Assembly: GCF_005144715.1 (NCBI RefSeq)
Contig: NZ_SWKR01000002.1
Coordinates: forward strand, 2,314,168 to 2,356,667
Direction of reading: 5' to 3'
Length of the DNA: 42,500 bases
DNA from: Sphingomonas baiyangensis
GTDB taxonomy: Bacteria; Pseudomonadota; Alphaproteobacteria; Sphingomonadales; Sphingomonadaceae
How positions within the stretch are numbered: the first letter of the stretch is position 1; every line of letters starts with the position of its first letter. The translations under genes and the position numbers were made by a program. Below, piece after piece: positions 26,576-34,906 of this stretch. The notes beneath the pieces were generated by a model. The model searched no databases and had not been told where the DNA came from. It saw only the letters and a program-made list of their open reading frames with translations.

Positions 26576-27522
26576 CCGAACAGGATCGCCGACAGGCGAC
26601 GGCGTTGCGCCGACACCCACGGGTCCTCGAGGCCCACCGCCTCGAACAGCGTCAGCAGCCGCTGGCGCGCCGCACTCTCGTTCCAGTCGCGATCGGCGGC
26701 GATCATCGCCAGCAGCGTGTCGGCGGCACCCTGATGATCGCCCGCCGCCATCAGCGCGCCGGCAAGCTCGTACTGCACCGCCTGATCGTCGGGCGCGGCC
26801 GCCGCACGCGCGCGCAGATCGGCCAGATCGCCTTCGGGCACCGCATCGCTCGCCAGCGCGATCGCCGCGCGCGCCTGTACGATCGCGGGCGACTTCGCTG
26901 CCTCCTCGGGCAGCGCGTCGATCGCTGCCGACGCCTCGTCATGCCGGCCGAGCGCCACCAGCGCGCGCACGCGCCCCGCCGCAACCGCGGGATGCTCGGG
27001 CGCCATCTCGGCCAGCTGGTCGAAGATCGACAGCGCACGCTCGCCGTCGCCTTCGGCCAGCACTTCCTCGCCCATCGCGATCAGCGGCTCGAGCTCGGCC
27101 TCGGCCGACTGCGCCTCGCCCGTCACCGGCAGCTGACGCAAAATCTGGTCGAGCATCGTGCGCAGCTGCGATTCGGTGCGCGCCTGGCTCAGATCGGCGA
27201 CGGGCTGGCCCTGGAACATCGCATAGACGGTGGGGACCGAGCGCACCTGGAACTGGCTGGCGATGAACTGGCTCTTGTCGACATCGAGCTTGGCAAGCAC
27301 CACGCCCTTGGCGGCGTATTCGGCGCTGACCTTGTCGATCACGGGCCCGAGCGCCTTGCACGGCCCGCACCACGTAGCCGTGAAATAGAGCAGCACCAGC
27401 TGCGACATCGACGGTTCGACGACGTCGCGGCGAAATGCCTCCACGGCGTCCTTCTCGGCAGGCGACAGCCCCAGCGTGGCCAATGCGGCTTCCTTATATC
27501 CAGTGGGAATCGTCGCCCCCAT
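26572..27522 (-). CDS. thioredoxin-TPR protein, CnoX/YbbN-like co-chaperone
   Basis: 316 residues. The N-terminal thioredoxin fold carries an intact WCGPC (C52, C55) and the cis-Pro in VRSVPTVY. The C-terminal two thirds are helical TPR-like repeats (AEGDGERALSIFDQLAEMAPEHP, GRHDEASAAIDALPEE, AGDHQGAADTLLAM). CnoX-type proteins protect substrates from oxidation and hand them to GroEL; in E. coli the site is SxxC, here a normal CxxC. ATG 27522 has AAAGG 5 nt upstream. It is first in a three-gene overlapping operon. Confidence 0.88.
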   Translation of the reverse strand: MGATIPTGYKEAALATLGLSPAEKDAVEAFRRDVVEPSMSQLVLLYFTATWCGPCKALGPVIDKVSAEYAAKGVVLAKLDVDKSQFIASQFQVRSVPTVYAMFQGQPVADLSQARTESQLRTMLDQILRQLPVTGEAQSAEAELEPLIAMGEEVLAEGDGERALSIFDQLAEMAPEHPAVAAGRVRALVALGRHDEASAAIDALPEEAAKSPAIVQARAAIALASDAVPEGDLADLRARAAAAPDDQAVQYELAGALMAAGDHQGAADTLLAMIAADRDWNESAARQRLLTLFEAVGLEDPWVSAQRRRLSAILFG

Positions 27523-27589
27523 GTGGGCCTTTCGCGCGCACAGGCCAACCCCCCGCGCGCGGCCATATTTTTACGCACATATTTGGGGC

Positions 27590-27617
27590 TTGCGAGGCTC
27601 CGCACCGGGTGCTAGTG
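27590..27617 (+). promoter_or_regulatory. candidate promoter of tRNA-Gly
   Basis: TTGCGA at 27590-27595 and CTAGTG at 27612-27617, separated by 16 nt, fit a sigma-70-like -35/-10 pair about 52 bases before the tRNA. The call rests on spacing and position only. Confidence 0.35.
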
Positions 27618-27668
27618 GCCGCGCCTCGACACGGCACGGGCGCCTCGCCCCGCCGGTCCAGCGCCAGA

Positions 27669-27743
27669 GCGGGCGTAGCTCAGGGGTAGAGCACAACCTT
27701 GCCAAGGTTGGGGTCGAGGGTTCGAATCCCTTCGCCCGCTCCA
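27669..27743 (+). tRNA. tRNA-Gly (anticodon GCC)
   Basis: The acceptor stem GCGGGCG pairs with CGCCCGC, the anticodon arm is CAACC-TTGCCAA-GGTTG, the T arm contains GGTTCGAATCC, the discriminator is T and CCA is encoded. 75 nt including CCA. It marks the left edge of the defence island; I found no second copy of its 3' end in the window and no integrase. Confidence 0.96.
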
Positions 27744-27748
27744 GCGGT

Positions 27749-28054
27749 TTACATCCCGTTAGGGATCGTTGCAAAACCGTCGAAGTCACGGTCCAGCGCC
27801 AGGATCGTCTCCAGTATGTCGACCGCAAGCCGCTCGAGGAGTTCTAACTTCTCGATTGCGCGAACAAGCCGTCTTTTCTTCCCCAACTCCCTAAGGCTGG
27901 GCTGCGCGGTGCGTCGATGAATACCCGATCGCTTGATGATAGCCTTCGAGCGAGGATCTAGGCGGCTCGTCACGATGCCATCACGAGCTGCGCGGCGAGC
28001 GGCAGGCCGATCGGGGCGGATCGGCGACGATTGAGGCGCTGTGGATGCTAACAT
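27749..28054 (-). CDS. hypothetical protein, basic, C-terminal helix
   Basis: 101 residues ending 5 bases from the convergent tRNA-Gly. The N-terminal half is rich in Arg/Ser/Pro; the second half (RAIEKLELLERLAVDILETILALD) is likely a long amphipathic helix. There is no good ribosome binding site before the ATG and I do not recognise a family. Codon use is less GC-biased than its neighbours, which fits island DNA, but it may not be a real gene. Confidence 0.35.
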   Translation of the reverse strand: MLASTAPQSSPIRPDRPAARRAARDGIVTSRLDPRSKAIIKRSGIHRRTAQPSLRELGKKRRLVRAIEKLELLERLAVDILETILALDRDFDGFATIPNGM

Positions 28055-28135
28055 CCGTGGCTTCGGCGCGTACGGCTGCCGCCAACCCAGAAAATCCCGG
28101 CTAGCCCCCCGCCATACGCTTAACGCTTGCCACGC

Positions 28136-28378
28136 CTACAGTTCGGTTACGTTCACCCGAAAGCCAAATCGCGGGCTCATCACTCCCTCGATCCCGCGTC
28201 CAAGGTCCCACAGGATCGTGCGCCCCGATCGCGTTAGCACGCGCACCTCGCGGTCGTGCAGATCGGCCGCCTGCCACTTCGACTGCTGCCGATGCGTCAA
28301 GGGCGTCACAGCAAAGTCGCGTCGCCACCGCGCCTGCATCGCCTCATATTGCTGGGCCGAACTTTCGGGCGGTAGCAC
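28136..28378 (-). CDS. hypothetical protein, possibly 3' part of a larger broken gene
   Basis: 80 residues from a GTG at 28378. The reading frame stays open upstream to the helicase stop (TGA at 28502) but has no ATG there. Third codon positions are GC-rich as in real genes. The C-terminus DLGRGIEGVMSPRFGFRVNVTEL looks like a folded protein. A second short frame (28344-28463, 39 residues, starting with ATG) overlaps its beginning, so a frameshift joining the two is possible. No family recognised. Confidence 0.4.
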   Translation of the reverse strand: MLPPESSAQQYEAMQARWRRDFAVTPLTHRQQSKWQAADLHDREVRVLTRSGRTILWDLGRGIEGVMSPRFGFRVNVTEL

Positions 28379-28501
28379 GGTAGGCTCGGGCTTGGGCTTG
28401 GGCCAAGATTGCCTTGGTGCGGCGCGAGGCGACGCGATCGAAACTGTATGCGCGCGAGCCCATTCGCTTGATACGCCGTCGCTTTTTCCGCTGATCGAGC
28501 G

Positions 28502-30562
28502 TCAGAAACGGTCTTGCCCGCTTTCCCCGTCGACCAGATCGTCGAGAAACTCCGACCCCGGCCGGATGCCGGCGAGCAGCAGCCGGTCGCGTGCGCGCGT
28601 GGCCGCGACGTAGAGAAGGTGCCGCTCGGTATCCTGCACCGCCTTCAAATCGGCGATGTCGCCGACGCCGGCGAGGCGGTCGGGATCGGGGAGCACGTCC
28701 TCATCCAGCGCCATGACGGCGACGCCGCGGAATTCGAGCCCCTTGGCCTCGTGCATCGTCAGCACCGGCACGTCGGCACCCGCAGCCTTTGCGGCGGCAC
28801 GTGCGCGCGAGAGCTGGCCCTGCCCTCGCACCAGCAGCGCCATCTCGTCGGCGGCGACTCCCTCGGCCAGCGCGGCGCGCAACCAGGCGACGACGGCATC
28901 GCGTTCGGCGGCTTCATCCTCGACCAGCGTCACCTGCGGCTCGGGGCCGTCGAAGACCGAGACGGTGCCCGCCCGCACCTCACCGATCCCGTCCTGATCG
29001 GCGATCTCGCGGCCCAGCAGCCGGTCGGCGGTGCGGCGGATCTGGTGCGAGGTTCGGTAACAGACCTTTAGCACGACCGCGCGGCCGCGCACGTCGAGCC
29101 CGAGCTTTGCCCATGAGAAGGGCAAATGGAAGATTCGCTGGCCAAGATCGCCGGTGAAGAACAGCGCATCCGCCTCCCCCGCCCGCCCGATCGCCGCGAG
29201 GAACCGCGCCTGCGCGACCGACAGGTCCTGCGCTTCGTCGACGACGACATGGGTGAAAGGGAGCGGCCGGCCCTGCCCCAGGCGATCGGTCAGCCGCGCA
29301 TAGATTTCGGCCCAGGTGACGAGCCCGCGCTGGGCGAGCCGGTCGCGCACGAAGGCGAACACCGCCCAGGCGCGCTCGCGCTGCCGGGGGCCGAGGCGGG
29401 TCTTGCGGCCGAGGCGCGGCACCGTCGCATAGCCGGCGGCATCGACGATGCCCCAGGCATCGACCAGCTCGTCCCATTCCTCGAACAGGAACGCCGCGTC
29501 ATGCCCCTCGCCGAGCCCGGCTGCCACCGCCGCGGTGATCGCGGCGCGTACCTGTGACGGCGTGGCGAGGCTCGGCTGTCCGAACGCCTCGGCATAGAGA
29601 TCATATGCCGCCTGATCGAGCGACCGGACCGTCAGGCGCGCGCGCCGTTCGGGCAGCGCCTCGGTCATCAGCGCCACCTTGTCGGCGAGCGCGGCGGCAA
29701 GTGGTTTGGAAAAGGTGGTCAGCAGCACGCGCGCCCCGGCCCGCCCGGCCAGATGCACCGCGCGGTGGAGCGCGACGATCGTCTTGCCCGTGCCCGCCGA
29801 ACCCGACACCCGCGCGGGGCCGCGCCAGTCCCGGGTTACGGGCGCACGCTGCGCCGGGTGGAGGAACACCGCCCACTCAGCGAACGGCGCGTCGAGCGCG
29901 GCGCGCAGTTCCTCGACCCCCGCGACCTCGCGAAAGCGGCGCTGCGCGTCGGGATGCGCGAAGGGATCGGCACCGGGCGCGGCGGGCACGACGACGTGAT
30001 CTTCGATCCGCCCGCCGGTCGCCACGTCGAGCAGCGCCTCCGCCGCCTCGTCCGGCAACAGGTCGAACAGCTCGTCCACGCTCATCTCGTCCGCCGCGCG
30101 CACCGCCGCCAGCCAGTCGCGCGGCACGCCGACGTTCAACAACTCGTCGTCCGACAGCTTTGCAAATGGCCGGTGGGTTGCGGTCGGTCGCGGCGCAGCT
30201 TCGCCGACCCTCTCGGTGTAAACGAGATGCTCTACGGTGCGCTCGACGACTTGCACCAGTTGCATCGCGCCGGTCCGCTCGTGCGGGATCAGCCGCCGCC
30301 GCTCGGCCCAGCGATAGGCGGCGTCGTGATGGTCGACATAGGCGATCAGCGTGCGTGCCCCGTCCTTGTGCAGAACGAGCCGCAGGTCCTGGCTAACCCG
30401 CGCGGTCCAGAATCCCGGCGCCGCCTCCACCCGATGCAGCTGCAGGCCGTTGCCCCCCTCGTCTTGCGCCAGATCGAAGGCCGCGATCTTCACCTGCTTC
30501 TGTTCGTTCGCCGTCAGACGGCGGAGCGCTTTGGTGAAGGTCGAGGCGTAGAGAAGAGTCAT
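28502..30562 (-). CDS. UvrD/Rep-type helicase with RelE/ParE-like N-terminal domain
   Basis: 686 residues. About residues 1-95 resemble a RelE/ParE-type toxin fold (FTKALRRLTANEQKQVKIAAFDL, GLQLHRVE, FWTARVSQDLRLVLHKDG, YVDHHDAAYRWAERR). A superfamily 1 helicase follows, with Walker A GSAGTGKT at 254-261, DEAQDLS as motif II, ARFLAAI and GDLGQRIF as motif III, and VTxH-like TMHEAKGLEF and YVAATRARDRL as motifs V and VI. It overlaps the 141-residue gene by 4 nt and is the last gene of the R-M operon. It is intact, unlike mod and res. The role in defence is inferred from the operon. Confidence 0.88.
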   Translation of the reverse strand: MTLLYASTFTKALRRLTANEQKQVKIAAFDLAQDEGGNGLQLHRVEAAPGFWTARVSQDLRLVLHKDGARTLIAYVDHHDAAYRWAERRRLIPHERTGAMQLVQVVERTVEHLVYTERVGEAAPRPTATHRPFAKLSDDELLNVGVPRDWLAAVRAADEMSVDELFDLLPDEAAEALLDVATGGRIEDHVVVPAAPGADPFAHPDAQRRFREVAGVEELRAALDAPFAEWAVFLHPAQRAPVTRDWRGPARVSGSAGTGKTIVALHRAVHLAGRAGARVLLTTFSKPLAAALADKVALMTEALPERRARLTVRSLDQAAYDLYAEAFGQPSLATPSQVRAAITAAVAAGLGEGHDAAFLFEEWDELVDAWGIVDAAGYATVPRLGRKTRLGPRQRERAWAVFAFVRDRLAQRGLVTWAEIYARLTDRLGQGRPLPFTHVVVDEAQDLSVAQARFLAAIGRAGEADALFFTGDLGQRIFHLPFSWAKLGLDVRGRAVVLKVCYRTSHQIRRTADRLLGREIADQDGIGEVRAGTVSVFDGPEPQVTLVEDEAAERDAVVAWLRAALAEGVAADEMALLVRGQGQLSRARAAAKAAGADVPVLTMHEAKGLEFRGVAVMALDEDVLPDPDRLAGVGDIADLKAVQDTERHLLYVAATRARDRLLLAGIRPGSEFLDDLVDGESGQDRF

Positions 30563-30984
30563 CGGCGGGCGTTCACCTCAGCGATAAGTCTATCCCGGAC
30601 GAGTTCGTAGCGCACCGTCAGATCACCGATCGGCGTGACAGCGGACACATATCCGTCCTTCTCTATCACGTCGATTTCGGGCCTCTCGCGATTAAGCAGG
30701 AAGCCAAGGCATCCTGCGTCCAGGGAACGCAGCACGCCGTCCGCCGTCTTGAAAAGGTAGGGCACGGGACGCCCAAGCGCCCACCAGATGCCCATAAGCC
30801 GTTTCTCGAACTCGTCCGTCCTGCCGTGCTTTCTCGTCGCTACCTTCTTGAGCGCATCCGCGCTGTATAACTCGGGTGAACTGCCCCAGCTTATCGGGTC
30901 AGACTGATGCGCGGATGCCGGGAGCAAGATCGGCAAGGTCGGTGCGGCTTCGATTTCGCTGCTGACCACTCGGCGTTTGCCCAT
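30559..30984 (-). CDS. unknown protein of the R-M operon (141 aa)
   Basis: 141 residues with no signal peptide or TM segment. The middle (SADALKKVATRKHGRTDEFEKRLMGIWWALG) is helical and the C-terminal half has alternating beta-like segments (PEIDVIEKDGYVSAVTPIGDLTVRYELV). The start ATG is 4 bases after the mod stop (TGAgggcATG) and its own stop overlaps the helicase start (ATGA), so it is tightly linked to both. I do not recognise the family. Confidence 0.7.
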   Translation of the reverse strand: MGKRRVVSSEIEAAPTLPILLPASAHQSDPISWGSSPELYSADALKKVATRKHGRTDEFEKRLMGIWWALGRPVPYLFKTADGVLRSLDAGCLGFLLNRERPEIDVIEKDGYVSAVTPIGDLTVRYELVRDRLIAEVNARR

Positions 30985-32049
30985 GCCCTCAAACCCCCAC
31001 CACTTTCATCACTTCGTCGCCGAGGTGGTTGATGACCTTGACCGCGACCTTGCCGCCCGCGGGCCTCGGGAACGGGCGGGAGCGGGTGCGTTTGAGGCTT
31101 TCCCAGGCGTCGGCGTCGATCTCGGCCTTCAGCGTGGTCTTGAGCGCCTTGTAGGGGTCGTTCGCGCCGGGGAAATAGGCGTGGCGAACGAAGAAGCTCT
31201 CATAATCATAGTCGGTGTCGACGAACCACACGGCGATGTCGTCGGCGCCCGAGCTTTCGATCTGGCCGCCCTTGTACATGTCGACCCCGGCGACCTCGAT
31301 CGAGATGCACGGATTGCCGTCAGGGTCTGGCCCCCTCGTCATGCACCTGGATGTCGGGTTCGCCGAACACGGTGAAGAGGTTGCCGGCACCCGTATTGGC
31401 GAGGTCGGGCATGTGGAGGTCGGGGTTGATCCGCGCCTGAAGCACGGTGAGCGCGCCCATATTGGTGAATTCGCCGGCATGCGCGTCGAAGTTGAACGCG
31501 GCGGCGATGAGGAGGTCGAAGCCCGCCTCCATCGCCTCGCGCGCGGCGGCGGTCAGGTCGGGGCGCGCGACGGTGCCATATTCGGGGCCGACGAGGATCG
31601 CGGCGCGGCGCTCGGGGCTGCCGGCCAGCGTGTCGCCCGCCCCCTCCGACGCCTGGCGCACGGTGCCGGCGGCGCAGAGGAAGCGGCCCGGCCATGGCGC
31701 GATCGCGGAGAAGACGAGCCGGTCGGCGCGGTGCGCCTGCTGCACGCCGGATCGCTTCAGGTTGTCGAGCACCATCTGTGCGAAGTCGGCGGTCTCGCTC
31801 ACCGGGCCTGGCTGGCGACGGCCCTCGGCGGCCTCGAGCTCGTCGAACAGGCTGTCGTCATGGTCGACCGCGGGGACGCGGTGCGGCGACAGGCTCTCGA
31901 CCGTGAACGGGCCGGCGACGCGCACCCGGCCCTTGTCCTCATAGGGCTGGTCATAGAGATATTCGGTGTCCGCGCGCGCCGCGATCGAGGCGTCGATCTC
32001 GCGCTGGCGAGCGATCCGCGCGTCTTACCATTGTTGATGGAGGGAGGGA

Positions 32050-32126
32050 GCAGTTAGCAGGTCGCAGTTAGCAGGATCGCTCTGTTCGCCCGCTCCCTGC
32101 TCGCTGCTCGCTGCTCCCTGCTCCCT
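32050..32126. repeat. imperfect heptanucleotide tandem repeat inside mod
   Basis: Eleven 7-nt units in register: GCAGTTA GCAG-GTC GCAGTTA GCAG-GAT at 32050-32077, two degenerate units, then GCTCCCT GCTCGCT GCTCGCT GCTCCCT GCTCCCT at 32092-32126. A 7-nt unit shifts the reading frame when gained or lost. The mod frame breaks 20-30 bases beyond the repeat, at a site where related Mod proteins continue with W-x-A-R-x-A-R-Q-x-E-I-D. Confidence 0.7.
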
Positions 32127-33865
32127 TCCCAGCTCGCGCGGGATTTCCCATTCCTGCCACGCGGTGCCGAGCGCCGCGTTCAGGGCCTCGCGCAGCGGTT
32201 CGAGCACTGCCTGATACTTTTCCCAGATCGTATCGATCTCGGCATTGTTGGCGATCGACTTGAGCGTGCTGTGCGGCACGCGCTTGTAGACGAAGCCCTG
32301 GCGGATGCGGCCATAGGTGGGGGTGTCGGCGGGGACTTGCCTCGTCACCTCCCCCTCCTTCACCTGCCCCTCGCGGCTGTCGGCGAGCAGGTACCAGGGA
32401 TAGCGCGCACCCATGATCCGCGCGCGGGCGAGCGCCAGCGCGACCCGGCTCGTGTCGATCGTGATCCACCGCCGCCCCCATTGCTCCGCGACAAAGGCGG
32501 TGGTGCCCGACCCACAGGTGGGATCGAGCACGAGGTCGCCGGGATCGGTGGTCATCAGGATGCAGCGTTGTATCGCTCTAACCGCGGTTTGAACGACATA
32601 AGTCTTTTCGTCGCCAAACCCGCTTTGCCGAGTATCTTCCCAGATATCATTCTGCGGTTTAAATCCAAAATCCTCTATATAACGAAGATAGGTGAGCGTA
32701 TTACCTATCGCATGTAGACGATCCGCTTTTTCAAGCGCTCGAAGGCCACGCTCATTGGTACTGAAAGTCCGTTTACCAGGCGAGAACATGCGGCCGGCAA
32801 AAGCGAACTCTCGCACGTCAGCGGGCTGCGGGGGGCGGGCGCTAGTCAGCGGGTTGGGCCTGTAGGCTTTAGAGCCGATCGGCAACGGTGAAGATCCGAT
32901 CGCTTCATCACCCGACATCGAGCGCCGGGATCCGTCGGATAATTGTAGAAATCGAATATTCGAGTCTTCTAAATGTGATCTTTCAATATAGAGTGGCCGG
33001 TATTTGACAGAACCTCTGTGCTTTCCATACCACAATATAACATCGAAGGTATTGTCCAGAAGTCCGCTTGCTTTCCCGGTGGTCTTCCGAAACACAATCT
33101 GGCTACAGAAGTTCTCATCCCCAAACACCTCGTCCATCAGCGCTCTTACGCGGTGCACATTCTCGTCGCCGATCTGGACGAACACGCTGCCGCTGTCGGT
33201 GAGCAGGTCGCGCGCGACGGTCAGCCGGTCGCGCAGATAGGTGAGATAGCTGTGGATGCCGTCGCGCCAGGTGTCGCGGAACGCCTTTACCTGTTCGGGT
33301 TCGCGCGTCAGGTGGTCGGCCTTGCCGTCCTTCACGTCGCGGCTCGTTGTCGACCACTGGAAGTTCGAGTTGAACTTGATGCCGTAAGGCGGGTCGATAT
33401 AGATGCACTGGACCCGGCCCTTCAGCCCCTCGCGCTCGGCCAGGCTCGCCATCACCTTGAGCCCGTCGCCCAGGATCATGCGGTTCGACCAATGCTGGTC
33501 GTGGGCGTAGAATTCGGTCTTCTGATCGGGCGCGATGCCGTTGAAGTCGGCGAACAGATCGGGCGCCCCCTCCGGCTCGCGCGCGCGGGCGCTGGCGCGC
33601 TTCAGGTCTTCGATCAGCGCCTTGGGATGCACCTTTTCCTGAATGTAGAGCGGCGGCGCCTCGACCACGAGGTCGGACCAGTCGGCCACGTCCTTGCCCC
33701 GCCACACCAGCTGCGGATCGAGATCGGGGTTGCGCCGCTCATAGGCGACCGCGATCGGCGCCTTCACGTCGGGCGGCACGAACGCCTCGAGCTCCGCCGT
33801 CGGCGCATTGCGCCGCGACGCCTCGTCATGGGTGAGCGTGTCGATGCGGAGGGACTTTGCGCGAA

Positions 33866-33873
33866 GGGGGGGG
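33866..33873. repeat. 8-bp poly-C tract (coding strand) after the mod start codon
   Basis: Eight G on the plus strand, codons 4-6 of mod. A tract of 7 would put the ATG at 33882 in frame with the methyltransferase; 8 gives a frame without the family sequence. Confidence 0.75.
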
Positions 33874-33886
33874 CTTGGGCATTGGG

Positions 33887-34867
33887 TCAGCTTTCCAGAA
33901 GATCGGGGTTGCTGGCAACGCGCGCGATCCGCCGCTGATGACGCTCGATCGCGATCAGAAGGAACAGGAACATGAGCGAGATGAAGGCACCGACGATATA
34001 GGCGGCCGACCACAGGCGCGATGCGCCGATGATATTGTCCTGTTCGATCTCGGCACGCTCGGCGCTCGCCTTGCCCGCATTCTCCTCGCGGCGCTGGGTT
34101 AGGAGCGCGAAGAACCGGTCCTGATAAGCGCGGAACAGGTCGGGCGGGCTCGTCACGCCCTTTGGCAGCCGGCTTTCGGTTACGGTGCGCGACTGCGGCA
34201 CCTTTCGCGTGCCGTAATCGATGCAGGCATCGATGTAGTAGCCATATTCCCTGCAATAGGTTTCGGTGCGCGTGGAGCGGATCGTCCGGGTCACACGCTG
34301 CCGCTTCGCCTTCTTGTAAGCGGAGAGGCGGTCGGTCGTCGGCTTGGCCGCGGCGGCGCTGGTCATCGCCTCCAGCAGCGCGTCGAGATCGGCGCGGTCG
34401 GTGTCGAAACTGGTCAAACCCTCCCCGACGCTGCTGACCCGGTCGTCTGACCGGACGAAGGCCGCGTCGAACGCCGCGCGATCAAGCGGCTTGTCCGTCG
34501 CCTGGCGGAACGGGGCAAACTTGCTTTGGTAGAGCGCGTAATAGCGGCGAACGAAGTCCTTGTAATATTTCCGCGCCGCCGCGCCATCGTCGCCCTTTAT
34601 GGGGGCTGCGGCGCCGGCCTCGCCAAGCTCGGCATCGATCGCCAGCACATCGTCGCCGGACACCGTGACCGGCGCCGCTTCGACCGAGGATGCGTCGCGC
34701 GACACGTGATAGACGCCGCTGGCGATGTACCACGCCGCCCAGATCAGCAGCGCGGTCGCGCCAAGCAAAGCGAGCACGCGCACCGCCGCGAGATAGAATT
34801 TCTCAAGCCGGTCGAGCAGCGGAATGGGCCTATGGATGGCAGAATCTTCGGCGAATTCGGTCGTCAT
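33887..34867 (-). CDS. two-TM membrane protein of the R-M operon, function unknown
   Basis: 326 residues. The first TM is about residues 26-52 (LAAVRVLALLGATALLIWAAWYIASGV) and the second about 284-308 (LWSAAYIVGAFISLMFLFLLIAIE), so a loop of about 230 residues lies on one side, probably the periplasm. That loop has a Tyr/Lys-rich helix (KYYKDFVRRYYALYQSK) and two Cys in TYCREYGYYIDACIDYG. The ATG at 34867 has AAAGGGGG 4 nt upstream. It sits between res and mod, 4 bases before the mod ATG, in the same operon. I do not recognise the family. Confidence 0.8.
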   Translation of the reverse strand: MTTEFAEDSAIHRPIPLLDRLEKFYLAAVRVLALLGATALLIWAAWYIASGVYHVSRDASSVEAAPVTVSGDDVLAIDAELGEAGAAAPIKGDDGAAARKYYKDFVRRYYALYQSKFAPFRQATDKPLDRAAFDAAFVRSDDRVSSVGEGLTSFDTDRADLDALLEAMTSAAAAKPTTDRLSAYKKAKRQRVTRTIRSTRTETYCREYGYYIDACIDYGTRKVPQSRTVTESRLPKGVTSPPDLFRAYQDRFFALLTQRREENAGKASAERAEIEQDNIIGASRLWSAAYIVGAFISLMFLFLLIAIERHQRRIARVASNPDLLES

Positions 34868-34906
34868 ATGTCCCCCTTTGCATAGCTATTTCCGCTGGCC
34901 GGAGGG

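Larger units (their letters stand above)
30989..33882 (-). pseudogene. type III-like DNA-adenine methyltransferase (Mod), broken in three places
   Basis: About 960 codons in all. The start ATG at 33882 is 4 bases after the upstream stop (TGAcccaATG). The frame from it is wrong because of an 8-C tract (33866-33873); 7 C would give MPKPPLRAKSLRIDTLTHDEA, the expected N-terminus. From there one frame runs to a TAA at 32025-32027. It holds motif IV (YIDPPYGIKF) before motif I (LDPTCGSGTT), the beta-class order. The C-terminal part (KTRIARQREIDAS, then VRVAGPFTVESLSPH) is in a second frame to 31320; after a G5 run (31331-31335) a third frame ends NHLGDEVMKVVGV. The first break is a possible phase switch. 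Confidence 0.8.

Noticed and set aside
27669..27743. Direct repeat of the tRNA-Gly 3' end marking an att site
   Set aside because: I saw no second copy in the window; the island's far end may lie elsewhere or the island may not be integrase-derived.
32050..32126. CRISPR-like array
   Set aside because: The units are 7 nt with no spacers; this is a simple tandem repeat inside a coding region.
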